Part shown: piece by piece, positions 13,108 through 25,800 of the stretch | Layout of the letters: each line of letters starts with the position of its first letter | Numbering within the stretch: the first letter of the stretch is position 1 | Origin: Priapulus caudatus | Taxonomy: Eukaryota > Priapulida > Priapulimorpha > Priapulimorphida > Priapulidae | Assembly (NCBI RefSeq): GCF_000485595.1 | Contig: NW_014577062.1 | Coordinates: 887,949-945,075 of the forward strand | DNA: 57,127 bases | Direction: 5' to 3' | Translations under genes and position numbers: made by a program | The notes under the pieces: model-generated | What the model was told of the DNA's origin: nothing | The model's input: the letters and a program-made list of their open reading frames with translations, nothing else | The model's database searches: none

Positions 13108-13416
13108 TGATACTGGGCTGCTTATATAATTTAGACTTTACTGTCGATTTTCCCTGAAACTGTCAATGTTTTTCCCTAAAACGTTAAAATTAACTTCTTT
13201 GTCATGATGGCTGACATCTTGATGACGTCATCAAATTTGCAATCGCTTGTCCAGAGCATGTCTACGCGTTTTAATAGTTATATATGAAAACTTATTCTTG
13301 TAAAAAGATATCATTGTAGACATCCAATAATATCGAGCATGTTGACATAAATTTACATTTAAATATTTAACTTCGCTCGAGCATCGACTCGAGTACGCAA
13401 GTAACGCAACTGTTTC

Positions 13417-13528
13417 TGGTAGACTGGTGCTCGCTCCCACCTCTCGGCCTACTGGCCACTACTGGCTGGGAGTTGCTCCCAGCGAGTAACTAACTTATGC
13501 CGAGAGGTGGGAGCGAGCATCAGTCTAC
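13417..13528. repeat. Hairpin unit in the divergent promoter
   Basis: A 30-nt arm at about 13417-13447 (core CTCGCTCCCACCTCTCGGC) is repeated inverted at 13499-13528 with one mismatch, separated by about 50 bp. It looks like a small foldback insertion or an extruded cruciform; it shows no coding potential. Confidence 0.75.
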
Positions 13529-13542
13529 TATTTTTGGTCGAT

Positions 13543-13769
13543 CCTCCTAAACACCGGAATGACTCGAAAACAAAATATCTGGAAATGACACCTATTCAAC
13601 TATCAACATTACTCGAAATGAGTCAGAGATATATTTCGAAATATCACGAAATAACAATTTGAGTTTTTAAAATTTAATTTATTTTATTTTAAGTCATTTC
13701 GAGATCTAGTTCAGTAGGTGCATTTCGAGCCATTTCGAGTCATTTTAAGTCATTTCGGTGTTTAGGAGG
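13543..13769. repeat. Short inverted-repeat element ending CCTCCTAAACACCG
   Basis: The ends are CCTCCTAAACACCG at the left and its near-perfect inverse CGGTGTTTAGGAGG at the right. The interior is AT-rich with repeated CATTTCGAG-like words. A relative with GGACCTCCTAAACCGC and repeated CGCGAAATGAC words lies at about 56811-57055, so this is a family rather than a single event. Confidence 0.65.
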
Positions 13770-13870
13770 TCCAGTTCTGGTCACATGCCAGTCTGTCATG
13801 GTGGACAAGATACGTAAATAATCTTTTTTATGAACTCAGAACTGTAGACTGTAGTGTACACATAACCGCA

Positions 13871-16800
13871 ATGAAACAGTTTTATGCATATTTTGTGCTA
13901 ATGCTTGCGGCAAGGGCTGCAGGTGATTGTACACTAACAGTTTCGTCACAGACTCAGCAAGAATTTCTAAATAATATTAAGACTTTGCAAGGAAAAAGGT
14001 TGGATCATATTCAATAAATTCATAGTCATACTCATAGTCATAGTCATAGACTCATACTCATATTCCTACAACTTGAACGATGAACAGTCAGTTGCATGTA
14101 CACCAGAAGTAGATAATACTAATAGGGAAGGAGTGTGACTTCAATAAACAAGGGAAATTCGTTATTTACTAGCCTTAGAATATCTACGATCTACTACGCG
14201 TAACTCAACCAACTTGAGCTCAAATCGTACACACTAGTCACTACTCACTAGACAGTACATTCGCCTAGCATCGTGCGAAATCGTTTCCTCGTATACACCT
14301 GCAATCCGGAGATACAGCAGGGGCGGCGCGTACGGGGGGGCCCGGGCCCCCCCNNNNNNNNNNCCACACGCAGACCTCCCTCGCGTTGCTCGCAAGTTGG
14401 CTCTACGCGTTAGACCCCCTGCCTACAATCCTGGTCACACGCCCCTGTAAACACTAACGCTCACTAGGGTCTATGTCCCCAGGTTACTGCGCGACGTACC
14501 TGGGTACGGTCGGGCTATACGGCTCTTCGTTATCAGCGTGCCGTTAGGCTCTGCGCTTGGCTGGCCCGGCGTACTTAACGCTGTGGTACGCGTGCCGTAG
14601 TGCGGTATAAGTACTCAGTCGTGTCGGCCCGTATGGCAAGTACGGTACTGATATCTCGACCCTCGTCGAGCCTCCGCAGATACAGGATCAGCGCCGAGAA
14701 GTCGCACCGGTACTTGGGGCACGAAGACGGCGCTGTCGCATGTCGTTCTGTCCTGTATAGGAGTAGAGGACCTAGAGGGATCTTCGTCAAAACTTTGTAA
14801 TTTTCCAAGTAGGCAGTAGGCAGATAAAGAAATGCTGGAAAACAACTATCTCTTCGTTCTTTCTCCTTCATCTCACTCCTTATTCCTCTTATCTGTTATC
14901 TTCGCTTTCTTTCCGAATCCTCCCCCAGAAATTTTTTGAAATTAGACCCCCTCAGATGCGTTTTCTGCGCGAGCGGGGGGGGGGGGGCTCCGGACCCCCT
15001 GGACCCCCCCCTGTACACGCCCCTGTTTTATGTATATATTTTATATAGTTCCTTTTATTCTTTTAGTTTAGTTTGCACTTTAGTTCTTAAGTCTTTTTAA
15101 TTAATAAATAGTTGATGTATTCTTTATGTAATATCCTAGCAGCTTGGGTTTTTAAAGGCAAAACTGTTGTCAGCAACATGAAGATAAACTAAAGATTAAA
15201 GCTAGTCGAGTGATGTTATAAGTGTTTGAATATCATTCAGCAATGTTATTTTTTGACTATTACCAGGTTGAAGAAAATGGAAATTTCTGTACGCCCTGAA
15301 AAAGATTCACTATTTCATATTCTTTATTCCTATTACATGTATTCATATTGATGCAAATTATATACTTCACTATAGTTGACATGTACATAGACATATACTG
15401 AAAAGGTGTTATTTCCGTTTTTCTTCCATTTAAAAATTTGAAATTTTCACCTTCGATGTGCACCAGATCGTTCCATTTCAGTCCAAAAATTGAAAAAGCT
15501 CCCTGCCCTCCCACACCCACCCCCGCTCAGTCGCGTGGCTCCCTCGCTCTGGTGCTTCGCGCCCGAATAACTCACCCCCCCGGCATGGTCGCTTCATTCT
15601 CTCAATTGGGCCCCCTTACTTTGAAAACCGTGGCGCCGCCCCTGGATACAGACTAAAACGTACGACTGTTGCCAGCAAACCGAATGTATAAACCGCCTAA
15701 CTTTAAACAAAAGGCAGCTAGGTCAAAGATTAGCTCGCCGAGTGTTGCGTCGATATCCAATCTCCCAGCGAGCCACACCGCATCGCCGAGGGCGCAAGAG
15801 TGTGCAAGAGTCGTTAGTAGCTGCCTTTTGTTTCAAGTTAGGCAGTTTGCTGGCAACAGAATGGAGAATCGTGTCGTACGTTTTAGTCTGTATATATCCG
15901 GATTGCGGTTGTATACGAGGAAACGATTTCGCACAATGCTAGGCGAATGTACTGACTACTGTGTACGATTTGAGCTCAAGTTGGTTGAGTTACGCGTAGT
16001 AAATCGTAGGTATTCTAAGACTAGTAAATGACGAATTTTCTTTGTTTATTGAAGTCGCACTCCTTCCCTATTATCTACTTCTGATGTAAACAGAATGGCA
16101 GTATCATCAACTTCTAAAATCGGTTGTTCTACAACTTGTACTTCACTACTTGTAGCTTTCACGGACAACGACAAGTTATTCACATTTATATTAAAAATTG
16201 ATAAAGGATTATGCATTAGCTATGTCCCAAAAAGTGCAACCGCTTGCAATGAGCTCTGCCATTCTGTCTAGACATTCGCTGAACAATTATTCTGGCTCCA
16301 TCAGTTTTAGCTTTAGTACTATAGCCCAGTGTACTGTTGCTGCAGGGCTGTACATTCTATTCTATTACATTACATTACATACATTACATTCTATTACAAA
16401 TGCTCGGGACCAACTTATTCACGCCAGCAGTGTTCGAAATTCACGTCGGCCCGCCACCGACAGTTTCCATGCCGGGCCTACAGCTTCTTGATAGAACAGG
16501 CCTGCTGATCCTACAGCTATTTGATCACCGAAAATTTTAAACACTGAGAAACTGTTAGGGTTAGGGTTAGGGTTGCACCTCTCCTTGGTGCAATCCGCTC
16601 CCAAGCTCTCCCTTTTGTGTTCATAAACGACGTGCCTTCTGAAATTATATATATATATATATATACAGTGTTTCCCCTGGCCAAAAAGGTCTGTGCGGTG
16701 GTAAGTGTTTTTTGTGATGTGTTTGCGCATTTCGAAGTCATAGCAAAGCAAGCAGTGCAGGTGCTGGCCAAGCTAAGGGTCCGGGGGCATGCTCTCCTGG

Positions 16801-18847
16801 GAAATTTTTGAAAAAATGGTGCAATTTGGAGCATTTTAAGCTATTCTGAACACATTGTATGAACACATATTATATTGTTGTTATTCTGACTCTTGAATAT
16901 CTTTTTCGAGTTGTCTAAAGTTTCGTCTTTGAGGCGGTGTTTTGGATAAATTTCTGTGTGGCTGCTGAGAATTTGAGCGAGGCAGCCCGCCTCGCTCGTG
17001 TCAATGCAGGGGAAACACTGTATATATATATGTATAGGTATAGATTATATACATATATATCAGGGCTCTCCAGAAATGCCATAATACCTGTCTAATATGC
17101 TTAATTCAGCTTTGTATTTTTGCAGACTTTCGGCAGACACACAAAAATATAACTTCTCTATAGGAATTTGCACAAGTGCAGTAACAGACAAGGCCATGGA
17201 AAAGGCAGGAGCAGTACAGATGGGAAAAGGAAATAAAGAAAATGTAACACTAGGTCGATTTACTATGACAGAGGTCAAAGGCGGCCGTAAGTGATGTTTT
17301 AAGTGTTCTTGTTTAACAGTGATGATATTTGAAAACTACACAGTTGATATGCAAGAGTAATAGTATCTGCTTGCCTTGTTTACTGAAATCAGCTGACTTT
17401 GTACTGCACATTGTAAGCAAGCAAAAATATGGTCTGTTGTTTTCACAGGTTCTGGTTGGTTTTTAAAGTCAGGTGATTTGGAAATTCATAATATTCAAAA
17501 TTTTGAAGTGTAACTAATACTGTGTTGTCCTGCATTCTTTAAAGTTTGTGATAGCCTGTATTTGTAAAATTGGCCGCATGGTTGTTATTCCTTATACAGA
17601 CAACTGGGTAATGCTGTCATACAAAGGAGGTGCTCACTACAGACATCATTGTAACAATTCCAGTAGGGAGGCTCACATCATGATCATCTGTGATCAACAC
17701 CAAACTGAAGTATGTAAATCTTAATTATGCAGTGCTGCATCATTACTACATGCAAATAGGTGTAATTAAAGAGTGTGTGGGATTTTTAACTTTACTCAGC
17801 TGTTGAACTATGTACATCATTTCACAACTAATTCTGTTTTTTCTCCTGTAGCCAGTCTTGACTGTGCTAGATGAAAACAGGGATAAGGACACTAACTGCT
17901 ACTACCTATTTGAGATAAGTTCGTCTGAAGTGTGTAACAATGAACAGGCACCAAGTGACAGTCAAGGACTTAGTGGTGGATCTATATTTGTGATAATGTA
18001 AGGAGGAAATCTCTGTGAGATTGGTCTCTTATCAGCTACAGAAATTCTTTTCATTGCCAAATTACACTGCTATATTTTTACACTTACTTTTACATTGTTT
18101 TACTGGAATTTGTTATATATGGGCACTCTTTTCGCACAAGATAGCATATGTGAAGAGGAATCTTATAACATATTGAATTTACATTTCTTATTGTGTTTAT
18201 GGTTTGTTATTTTAGATTCTTCACAGTGGTCGGCATATATCTGCTAGTGGGCATATCATACCAGAGATTCGTGATGGGCGCCCGTGGCATGGAACAGATG
18301 CCTAATCTCAGCTTTTGGCAATCACTAGGAAACCTGATTGCGGTAATTTAGATTTAACCTGAATAGAGAATTGTATGCTGCTAATTTACAATAATCTAAC
18401 CTTCTATTAATACATATGAGACATGATTGAATAACCCCCCCCCCCCCACAAGTGATACTATTTAATAGCTTATTTGCCATTTATCCATTTCCAAAATACG
18501 AAATACACATAGTAGATGAACTGCTAGCGCATAATGGGTTATTAACTTGTAAACAAAAAAGTAATACCATTTAACATCAATTTATGTACACAGTCATAAA
18601 CTGTGTCTAGTTCACTGGTTGATACAGGAAAGGCGTGAGTAGACTTTACACAATATACTATATTGTACTACTAGTAGTGTGACTTTCTCTTTGGTTGATA
18701 CAGGACGGGTGTGAGTGGGCATTCCGATCCCATCGCAATGCGGAATACCGGCATTATGAGAGCCCTGGGGGGTCTGTACCTCCTGCTGCTGGCACAGAGG
18801 AGGAAGACAAGTTGTACGATCAGGATGACCATCTGTTGCCCATGTGA
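13871..18847 (+). CDS. M6PR: M6PR, cation-dependent mannose-6-phosphate receptor
   Basis: Type I membrane receptor carrying mannose-6-phosphate-tagged hydrolases from the trans-Golgi to endosomes (known for the family). Exons: 13871-13998, 17126-17286, 17600-17709, 17852-17997, 18216-18342, 18704-18847; 816 nt, 271 residues against 277 in human. Signal peptide about residues 1-18 (MKQFYAYFVLMLAARAAG). The six lumenal cysteines are all kept. Ligand contacts align: Gln74, Arg119, Glu141 and Tyr151 match mammalian Gln66, Arg111, Glu133 and Tyr143. The metal-binding Asp103 position is Arg111 here. A single membrane span is followed by a tail with MEQMPNLSFWQSLGNL, the DGC cysteine and the terminal DDHLLPM sorting signal, identical to human. 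N-glycosylation sequons occur at Asn82 and Asn115/116. Intron 1 (13999-17125) holds several transposons. Confidence 0.97.
14318..15644. mobile_element. hAT-like element nested in the foldback element
   Basis: Ends CAGGGGCGGCGC and GCGCCGCCCCTG are flanked on both sides by GATACAG (14311-14317 and 15645-15651). The uninterrupted target is visible as the other arm of the host element. The interior has G- and C-runs, a 10-N gap (14354-14363), and short frames around 14575-14871 that match nothing I know. Confidence 0.82.
14354..14363. other. Assembly gap (10 N)
   Basis: Ten Ns follow a run of C inside the nested element; the true length is unknown. Confidence 0.99.
16551..16575. repeat. Interstitial TTAGGG repeats
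   Basis: About three and a half TTAGGG units in M6PR intron 1; an internal site, not a chromosome end. Confidence 0.9.
16666..17020. mobile_element. Non-autonomous hAT-like element (ends CAGTGTTTCCCCTG / CAGGGGAAACACTG)
   Basis: Perfect 14-bp inverted ends flanked by TATATATA runs on both sides. It is 355 bp long, in M6PR intron 1, ending about 105 bp before exon 2. Its interior shares a block (GGTGCAATTTGGNGCATT... AAGCTATTCTGAACACATT) with the element at 7133-7947 although the ends differ. Confidence 0.85.
18613..18720 (+). repeat. Duplicated M6PR last-exon acceptor
   Basis: GGTTGATACAGGA followed by a GTGAGT-like word occurs at about 18617 and again at 18693; only the second copy leads into the conserved exon (18704). 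The spacing is 76 bp. Confidence 0.75.
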
Positions 18848-20764
18848 CCTCATATACCAAAGATCTGATTCATCTATTCAGAAGGGTTCCTTCGATTTTC
18901 ATTTCTTTTTCTACATCGTATGCAACCGTATTTTAGTTTAGCTTGGTATGCCCATTCTGTTGCACAACCAAGAATGTGAGAGCATATTCAAAATGAACCT
19001 ACTATCACTGGTTTGTGCTTATATTTGGTGGTGCAAGCTTTTATTTGTGAGCCTATACAGATATATGCCAGTATGTTGATGTTTGTACTACTATGAGAAC
19101 AGTTGCCTGTATTAAGTTTGTGCATCGTTTTCCTGTAGTGTAAAAAGGAAATCACAGCACATTGTTTTGGACACAAATTCAAAGTTTCATATTGAATTAT
19201 GAAGCCAGATAAATGTAATATTTATCAAGACTTTTCTTGAACAGTTGTTGAATGGATGATAAGTAAAAATACATTGCTGCTTTTAATGTATTAATTTGAA
19301 AACACTTGCAACATGAGAATTTTGTCATGTTATTATGGTTAAAAAATCTGCAAAACTCAACATTTATGGTCGTGTCAAGAATTCTATGGACGATTGAGTG
19401 ATTATTTAATAAATATTAATTTATCGTAATTTTTTTACCATTAGTGGAAAATTCCAGAGTTAGGCAGCCTAGTCAGCCTTAGCACTGTTACTGGACTGTG
19501 ATTAATATGACAAACGGGATGGTTTACATGAAAGTTATATATTATTGTCTATGTCTATTGTTTCCTTTGATTAATATCATTATTGCACAAGTTGAACCTG
19601 CGAAAACTAAAACCTGACGAGACATTCCAACTACGTGCTCTATGCTTATAAACCAAAGACTTGCTGGACAAGCTGTTCAGATATCTAATTTTGATTCTCT
19701 GGTTGTTTCTCCATACCAGTGGCCTTCCATGTGTGAAATTAGTTTCATATAATGCAGTGTATGTATTTACATGGAATAAATAGAAGGAAATGACATGTAA
19801 TGATTTTTGAAACAGATACTGCTGCTTTATTATTATTACTCTTATATAGTACACATGCACGCGCACAGCACGCATATTCTTAAGACACCTACAACATAAG
19901 AAATTGTCCTCAGATGGTAGCTGAAATTATGCATGTTCAAGCCATTCACTCGCTATTTGGTTTAGGATAAATTTAGTTGAACTTGCGAAGTAAATAATAT
20001 GAATAAGCAAGTCACTCTGCTTTAATCTCGAGGCAAATTGTGTAAATGAAATCGAATATGGATTTTTACACTAGGACTAGATTTCATGGAACACTGGTGG
20101 TGGAATTTAATGCAAATATATTTTATATATAATGTGGTTGCATTTGCATTTTCTCCTATTGCTTTACAGACGAGCTTTCGTTGTAGATATTTCTACGCGA
20201 TTAGGCTTAGATCGAGAGGTGCTTTGTCTCGAGTGGGATTGGTGAGAATTTCAGCCACAGAGATTCCCCATGTACATGTTTTGTGTTGACGAAAGGTGAC
20301 AGAAGAATATGAAGATACGGCAAAGCAAACGTCAAGTTGCAAGCATTGCTAATCGTCATTCTCCTCAACAGTGAAGGTTCCTTTCAACAGTCTGCAGCTA
20401 GTGATGGGCTGAGGGTCAGATGGAGCGTAGTATGGACCACTCTCACCCATGTAAACATAACTGATCACACACAGTCAAGTACAACAAACTCAACAGCGCA
20501 CAAAAGCATACAGCCATATACAGCATAGCTCAATATATATACATAAATTATCAATTCGTTATCATAATTAGTGCTTCAATAACACGTTTGAAAATACAAC
20601 TTCATTGTCCACTGGCACTCTCCCCTTCCTGCCTCCCTCCATCCCATCCACTCTCCCCCTCTCTGTCTCTCTCCATCCCTTCCCTTCTCTATCACAGTCA
20701 TTTTCTCACTACCAAGCAGATTGACCAAATAGGTTGGCCATCACACACAAAATGCCAAAATGAA
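18848..20764. other. Convergent M6PR/SMG8 intergenic stretch
   Basis: 1.9 kb between two stop codons, to be shared by both 3' UTRs. AT-rich, with several AATAAA-like words near 19410 and 19775 on the plus strand. A pyrimidine-rich tract lies at 20630-20690. No further gene was seen. Confidence 0.6.
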
Positions 20765-22851
20765 TTAATGCTCATTTGTCGGCATCATTAATTTGCATTC
20801 CATAACGATCCCCCTTCCATGCCGCGTGAGATTTTGTGAAGGATACGGTAGTCTCATAACCCAGAACGTGTTAGAATCCAGGGAGATGGGTCCAGCTGTT
20901 CCTGGCAGGAAGACTGGACATGGTGGTGGGGCAGGCTGCACTCTGGGGTTCAGGGTCACCTTGATGGGTGCCCGTGGCATGACTATATAGAGCCGCATCA
21001 GCTGACCCATGAATGCCTTTGACGACCTGATGTAAAAAACACAATTTACAATCAACCGACGTTCAATTCTGGAACTGTTGTGAATTTCCACCTCAATACT
21101 CAACTCAACAACTTGCAATTACTTACTCAACAAGGGCATCCTTACGTATTTCAGAAAATGATAAGCCATAACATAAACAGAAAGCGTATCATTTTGACGA
21201 TACAGCTAGATGCTGTTTGTGTCCGTCATCTTTTGATTAACGTCACCCGATTTCAGCCGCACCTTAAGATGTTTTCCCTGTATGTTAGGCCCATGCGCAT
21301 ACCTGCAGGGACATGGAAAATACAGAGGCATGTCCAAGCTGAGAAGTTTATTAGCATTGTCTCGCACGGAACTGTTTGCAGGTATCTTGAGCATTTTGTC
21401 CGGTCCAGAGCAGAAAAAACGATGTCCTCGAGGACATTCATATTCTATACCCAGATAGGCTGTAGATGACGGTGGCTCAACGTCTTTAGAATAATGGAAA
21501 TGTTACTTGTCATTCACTATAAAAACGCACCAGTAATAGTACAATAATGAATGCGAGATGCTTCTAATTTTTAAATAAATGCATTCCTTCATATTCATGT
21601 CATGATATCAAAAACAGTGTTATAATTCTGCAAGGACAACGAATTTCAATAGATTAAAACATTAAAAAAACGTTCCGTATTTAGACGGCAAATTAAAATT
21701 CGATACGATTGATCTAATAACACCAAAAGCAGTGCACATGCCTTTTGTCACTTTCTTCAGCTTTTGTTTGTCTTTTCTGATGCTCGACTCTCCTACAGCT
21801 GGCCATCGCTCTTTGCACTCCGGCACCTTTAGCTGTAGTTCCCATGGCAAAAGGTAGTTGCTTCCGTGAAGAAATCCATGCTGGTCTAAGCCTAACAAAA
21901 ACAGTCCCTTATAAATGAAATGCCACGTGTGTATTCCAAAATGCGGCTAGGGTAGTATAGATCTTATCACCAGTACTCACAGATTGTTAAAAACCAAGTC
22001 GTCCAACTTCATAAACCAATTTTGATAAGCAACACATTTGGGGTTACATAATTCCCCCTGCTTTAAAAAAACTACTTAAGATTTTAATCGACTCACTTTA
22101 TCTCCTGGAGAGAATCCGGAAAGGTGAAGCAAAACTACACTCATTTTAGATTCTCTTCGTTTGGTTGCTTACTATAGCTCCTATAATCATTGATGAACAC
22201 TAGTACCTGTAGCTGGGTTGTAGAGATTTGCAGCGCCCAAACAGACGAGGGACCAGTGAGGAAAGCGGGGTAGCAGGCCAGATGGGCTTTCACTGTGCAG
22301 CATGCCCTCCAGGTACTCTGTAGTGGACACCTGCTCCACGACCACCTCGTCCACAGCTGTCGAAACCCGAAAAACAGTCAATTTTTGGTTTTATTTGAAA
22401 GAAAATCATTGAAATCATTCCAGCATGTACAAATTGTCAGTGACATGTTTTTTGTGTGGAATCAAATTAATGTTTTTAAAACGATTATCTGATTGGAAGC
22501 ATTATTGACAAGTAAATTTATATAAAAGTCAAATTCCTTGGCACACACACCCTCAAGTGGTTTAGGTTTCTCGGTGAGAGGAGAGCACTCATCTTCAACT
22601 TCCTCTTCCACGTCCTCTTCATCTTCATCTTCTGTTTGACCTGCAAATAGACATCCAACCTGTTAATATCTGACAAATGATAGAGGCTACAAACTGAACA
22701 AAAAACGTCAAAAAATGAATTATATAGCAAGGAATATAAATCGAGTTTAATATAAAAACATATGAACGCTTGAATTTTCGTGTACGCTATGTACTACAAT
22801 ACAACACATACACATGCACATGCACATGCACATGCACGCACGCACGCACGC

Positions 22852-22888
<37 letters not shown>

Positions 22889-25800
22889 CACACACATACA
22901 TTACTGCCATAATCCAATAAGGCCATATTATTTTAATTCTTACTGAGACTCGGTCCCAAGCTCATGCTTCCCTGTGTGTGATCACGTGAATCTCCTTTTG
23001 ATGCTTTTCTTGTAGGTGGAGCCTTTGCTACAGTGGCGGCCGTTGCATGGGCTGTTGATGCTCGAAAAACTGGGAAATCATAGTGTTGTAGTTCCGCACA
23101 GCAAGACGACTCCACAGTTTGATAGAAATCATAGTTTGCAGCCTGCAGATGGAAAAACCCTGAACTGCCTCACACAAAATAAAAAAGTAAGGGTATCATC
23201 GTGTATAAATGTACAAAACTCCCTTTTCCTAAATGTGTGTGACAACTGAAGCAGGGACACTACAGCTTGACCTGGCATGTACCTTAACATTGAAAGGATC
23301 GTCTCGGTTTGCCTGCGTTCTTCCGCAGTTGCACGCATTCAAGCCCTTCACGTTACTGGAGTGATGCATGAGGGGAAGACTCCTATCTGCATCACCAGCA
23401 GCTTCCTCTGGCAAACGATGAAGCTGAAAAGATAATTGGGATCAGCATCATTACTCTCACTCACAAATATTATCTCTAATGTTCTTGGCAAAAGAAACGT
23501 TTTCATAATTGAAATTTCAATGGTATTATAACCTTGTATAAATAACAAGTGCATAGTTTTGTAAAGGGTTGCATGCTGAAAAATCGGACGCAATCAGGCT
23601 TGGTAAGACAGTAGCAATATTTCAGAGGATTTTCTACGGGGATATTTTTCAACATCAGTGTGGAGAAAAGATGCCGTTTGCCCAAATTGAGACTCCTCTA
23701 TGAACATGTATGTCTTAAGTACTGTTAGGGTAGTCGACATTTACAACATTCTATAACAAGGCACTAGAGATTTCGCAAAAAGTAATCCCTCCTTCCCGAC
23801 ACAAATCACTAACCTCATTGATGCAATGCTGGCCTGTAAGGCTGATCTCCTCGCACAGCTGACGGCCTGCTTTCCAGTACTTCTCGCACTCCTCAGACAG
23901 TTGCCGTGCGAATCGGCTGGTAGCAGGCCCTCGTGCGTGGTGCTGGAACACCCTGCGTGCCTGCGCGAGCTGTACAACAACAGCAACGAGAGCAAAGTTA
24001 GAAAGACCAGCAAGACTTGCAAGGAGACAAACCTCGGAAGATATATAGCCAAGATGAGCTAATATATAGCCAAGACAGAATAGTTTTATACTGATACGGT
24101 GGACCGCGTTTATGACTAGTTCATGGTACATGCCCGCCATATAAAGACGCATCAATGTCTTACATAGATGTTATAAATATATATAAAACGTATTTAAACA
24201 AAATGTTTCACGTGCATAAAATCATATATAACACGTGATGTACCTTTGTTTCATGAACACTCTTGACATAATGTGACGGCAAACCCTCCTGGTATGTGCC
24301 CGTGGCAATTGGTAAAACTTTCGCACACCGACTGAAATGGTTTTAGGTAATTGGTATGGTCGATGACATTTTTTAACGGAAGAAATTCAATCTGTTTACC
24401 AATTTTGATAATACATTTTGATAAATAACAAAGAATATGGATTAACTGGAACTAATTATTTATTATATTCGGATTTCTCTTAACGTGAAAATCAAAGTGA
24501 AAATCAACGTGAATTATCACGTGAAAATCAACGTGAAAATCAAAACTTAAAGTGAAAATCAAAGAAATCGCTTAATACAGATTAATATAGACACAAACTA
24601 AAATGCTCTTTTCCTAAGAGTGCCCAATTCTTATGACAGTAACAAAGTTGCTTTTATATTTCTTAAAACATTCATACTTTTCCGAGAATCTCTGTTCCAC
24701 TTCCAGCATAGACCGAAAACTGTTAAAATGTGCACGTGTGCGTGGCTCAGTTTGTTCTTCCAGGAAGAACTTGTACAGGCGATTTGCTACATCAAACCAT
24801 GTCTGACAGGTTGGCAACTGTAAAAAATTGCTTAGTACACTGCTCTCCTCTTTATCAAGACAGGTCAGGAACCGTGAAAATTTTCAGTCACACATGCATG
24901 ACTTTATGCAATTTTCTGTAAACAACACGTACTTAACAAATCACACAGCATATAAGACTAGCTTTACAAAGTGTTTTATGGGCTCATGTCCAGAATCTGC
25001 TAAACAGCCAAGACTTGTCGGTTTGCATTTGAGTTGAGGAACGTTGTGCAACACTCATTTAAGAAAGGACGTTTGTTCTGCAAAAAAACCTGATAAGCTG
25101 TCCCCGTTTATGCAATTAAAATAACAAGTATAACGATTGTTTTTTAATGATGTTGAAGCGATGCACCCGTTTATCCAAGGCCTGATAAAGCGGAAACTAC
25201 TATAACTATGCAATTTCAAATGAGAGAATGTATGAGAAACATCAGCAGGAGTATAAACATAGATTAGGGGAAGATATGGACGTATATATCTATTTTCTGC
25301 ATGTAGCCCACTAGCTTTTCTTTAGTCATTTAATAAATGGATTTTTACCTCAAAATGCACGGGGGTTGGATGTCTCGTTACATTATCATCAAACCCATGA
25401 GATAAAGCTAGGCTGATGTGAGGCATCAAGAATGACTTTAAACTCTGTGGTGGTTCCGAGTTTGCAGGGTTTAAAATCGGTGTGCCTGAAAATAAAAACA
25501 GTGAGAAAGTCACTACATTCATGTTCAGGAATAGAAAATTTACACGAGTCTGCTGACTAACCCACAAATGGCATGGACTTCTTTGAGACGAACAGCTTAT
25601 TAAAATTCATTTAAAATTTAATTTACCGGATGGGCTACACCGCCCATCAAGGTATCTGAGGAGATTTGTTTCTTGGTCTAATGCCATCTTGGCTCCACCA
25701 ACATCTACACACACGTACTCCTGGTTTACTGGCACAGCGAATAGTGAGTTTGCACTGAAAAAAGAAGTAAAGATGCAGTGACCAATGATAAATGAAATGA

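Larger units (their letters stand above)
13108..13870. promoter_or_regulatory. Divergent UBE4B/M6PR intergenic region (candidate bidirectional promoter)
   Basis: The start codons of UBE4B (minus, 13107) and M6PR (plus, 13871) are 763 bp apart, so both promoters must lie here or in overlapping 5' UTRs. A perfect CRE/ATF octamer TGACGTCA sits at 13223-13230 within the 12-bp palindrome GATGACGTCATC. The remainder is mostly two inverted-repeat units (about 13417-13528 and 13543-13769). No TATA box was assigned. The CRE reading is pattern-based inference. Confidence 0.6.
14104..16083. mobile_element. Long foldback transposon in M6PR intron 1
   Basis: Ends CAGAAGTAGATAAT and ATTATCTACTTCTG are flanked by ATGTACAC (14096-14103) and ATGTAAAC (16084-16091), an 8-bp target duplication with one change, as for hAT. 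Once the nested insert 14318-15644 is removed, the two arms (14104-14317 plus 15645-about 15730, against about 15815-16083) are inverse copies for roughly 270 bp. The loop is about 85 bp. No transposase is seen. Confidence 0.85.

Noticed and set aside
14575-14871. Overlapping frames of 66-98 codons
   Set aside because: They lie inside the nested hAT-like element and do not resemble a transposase.
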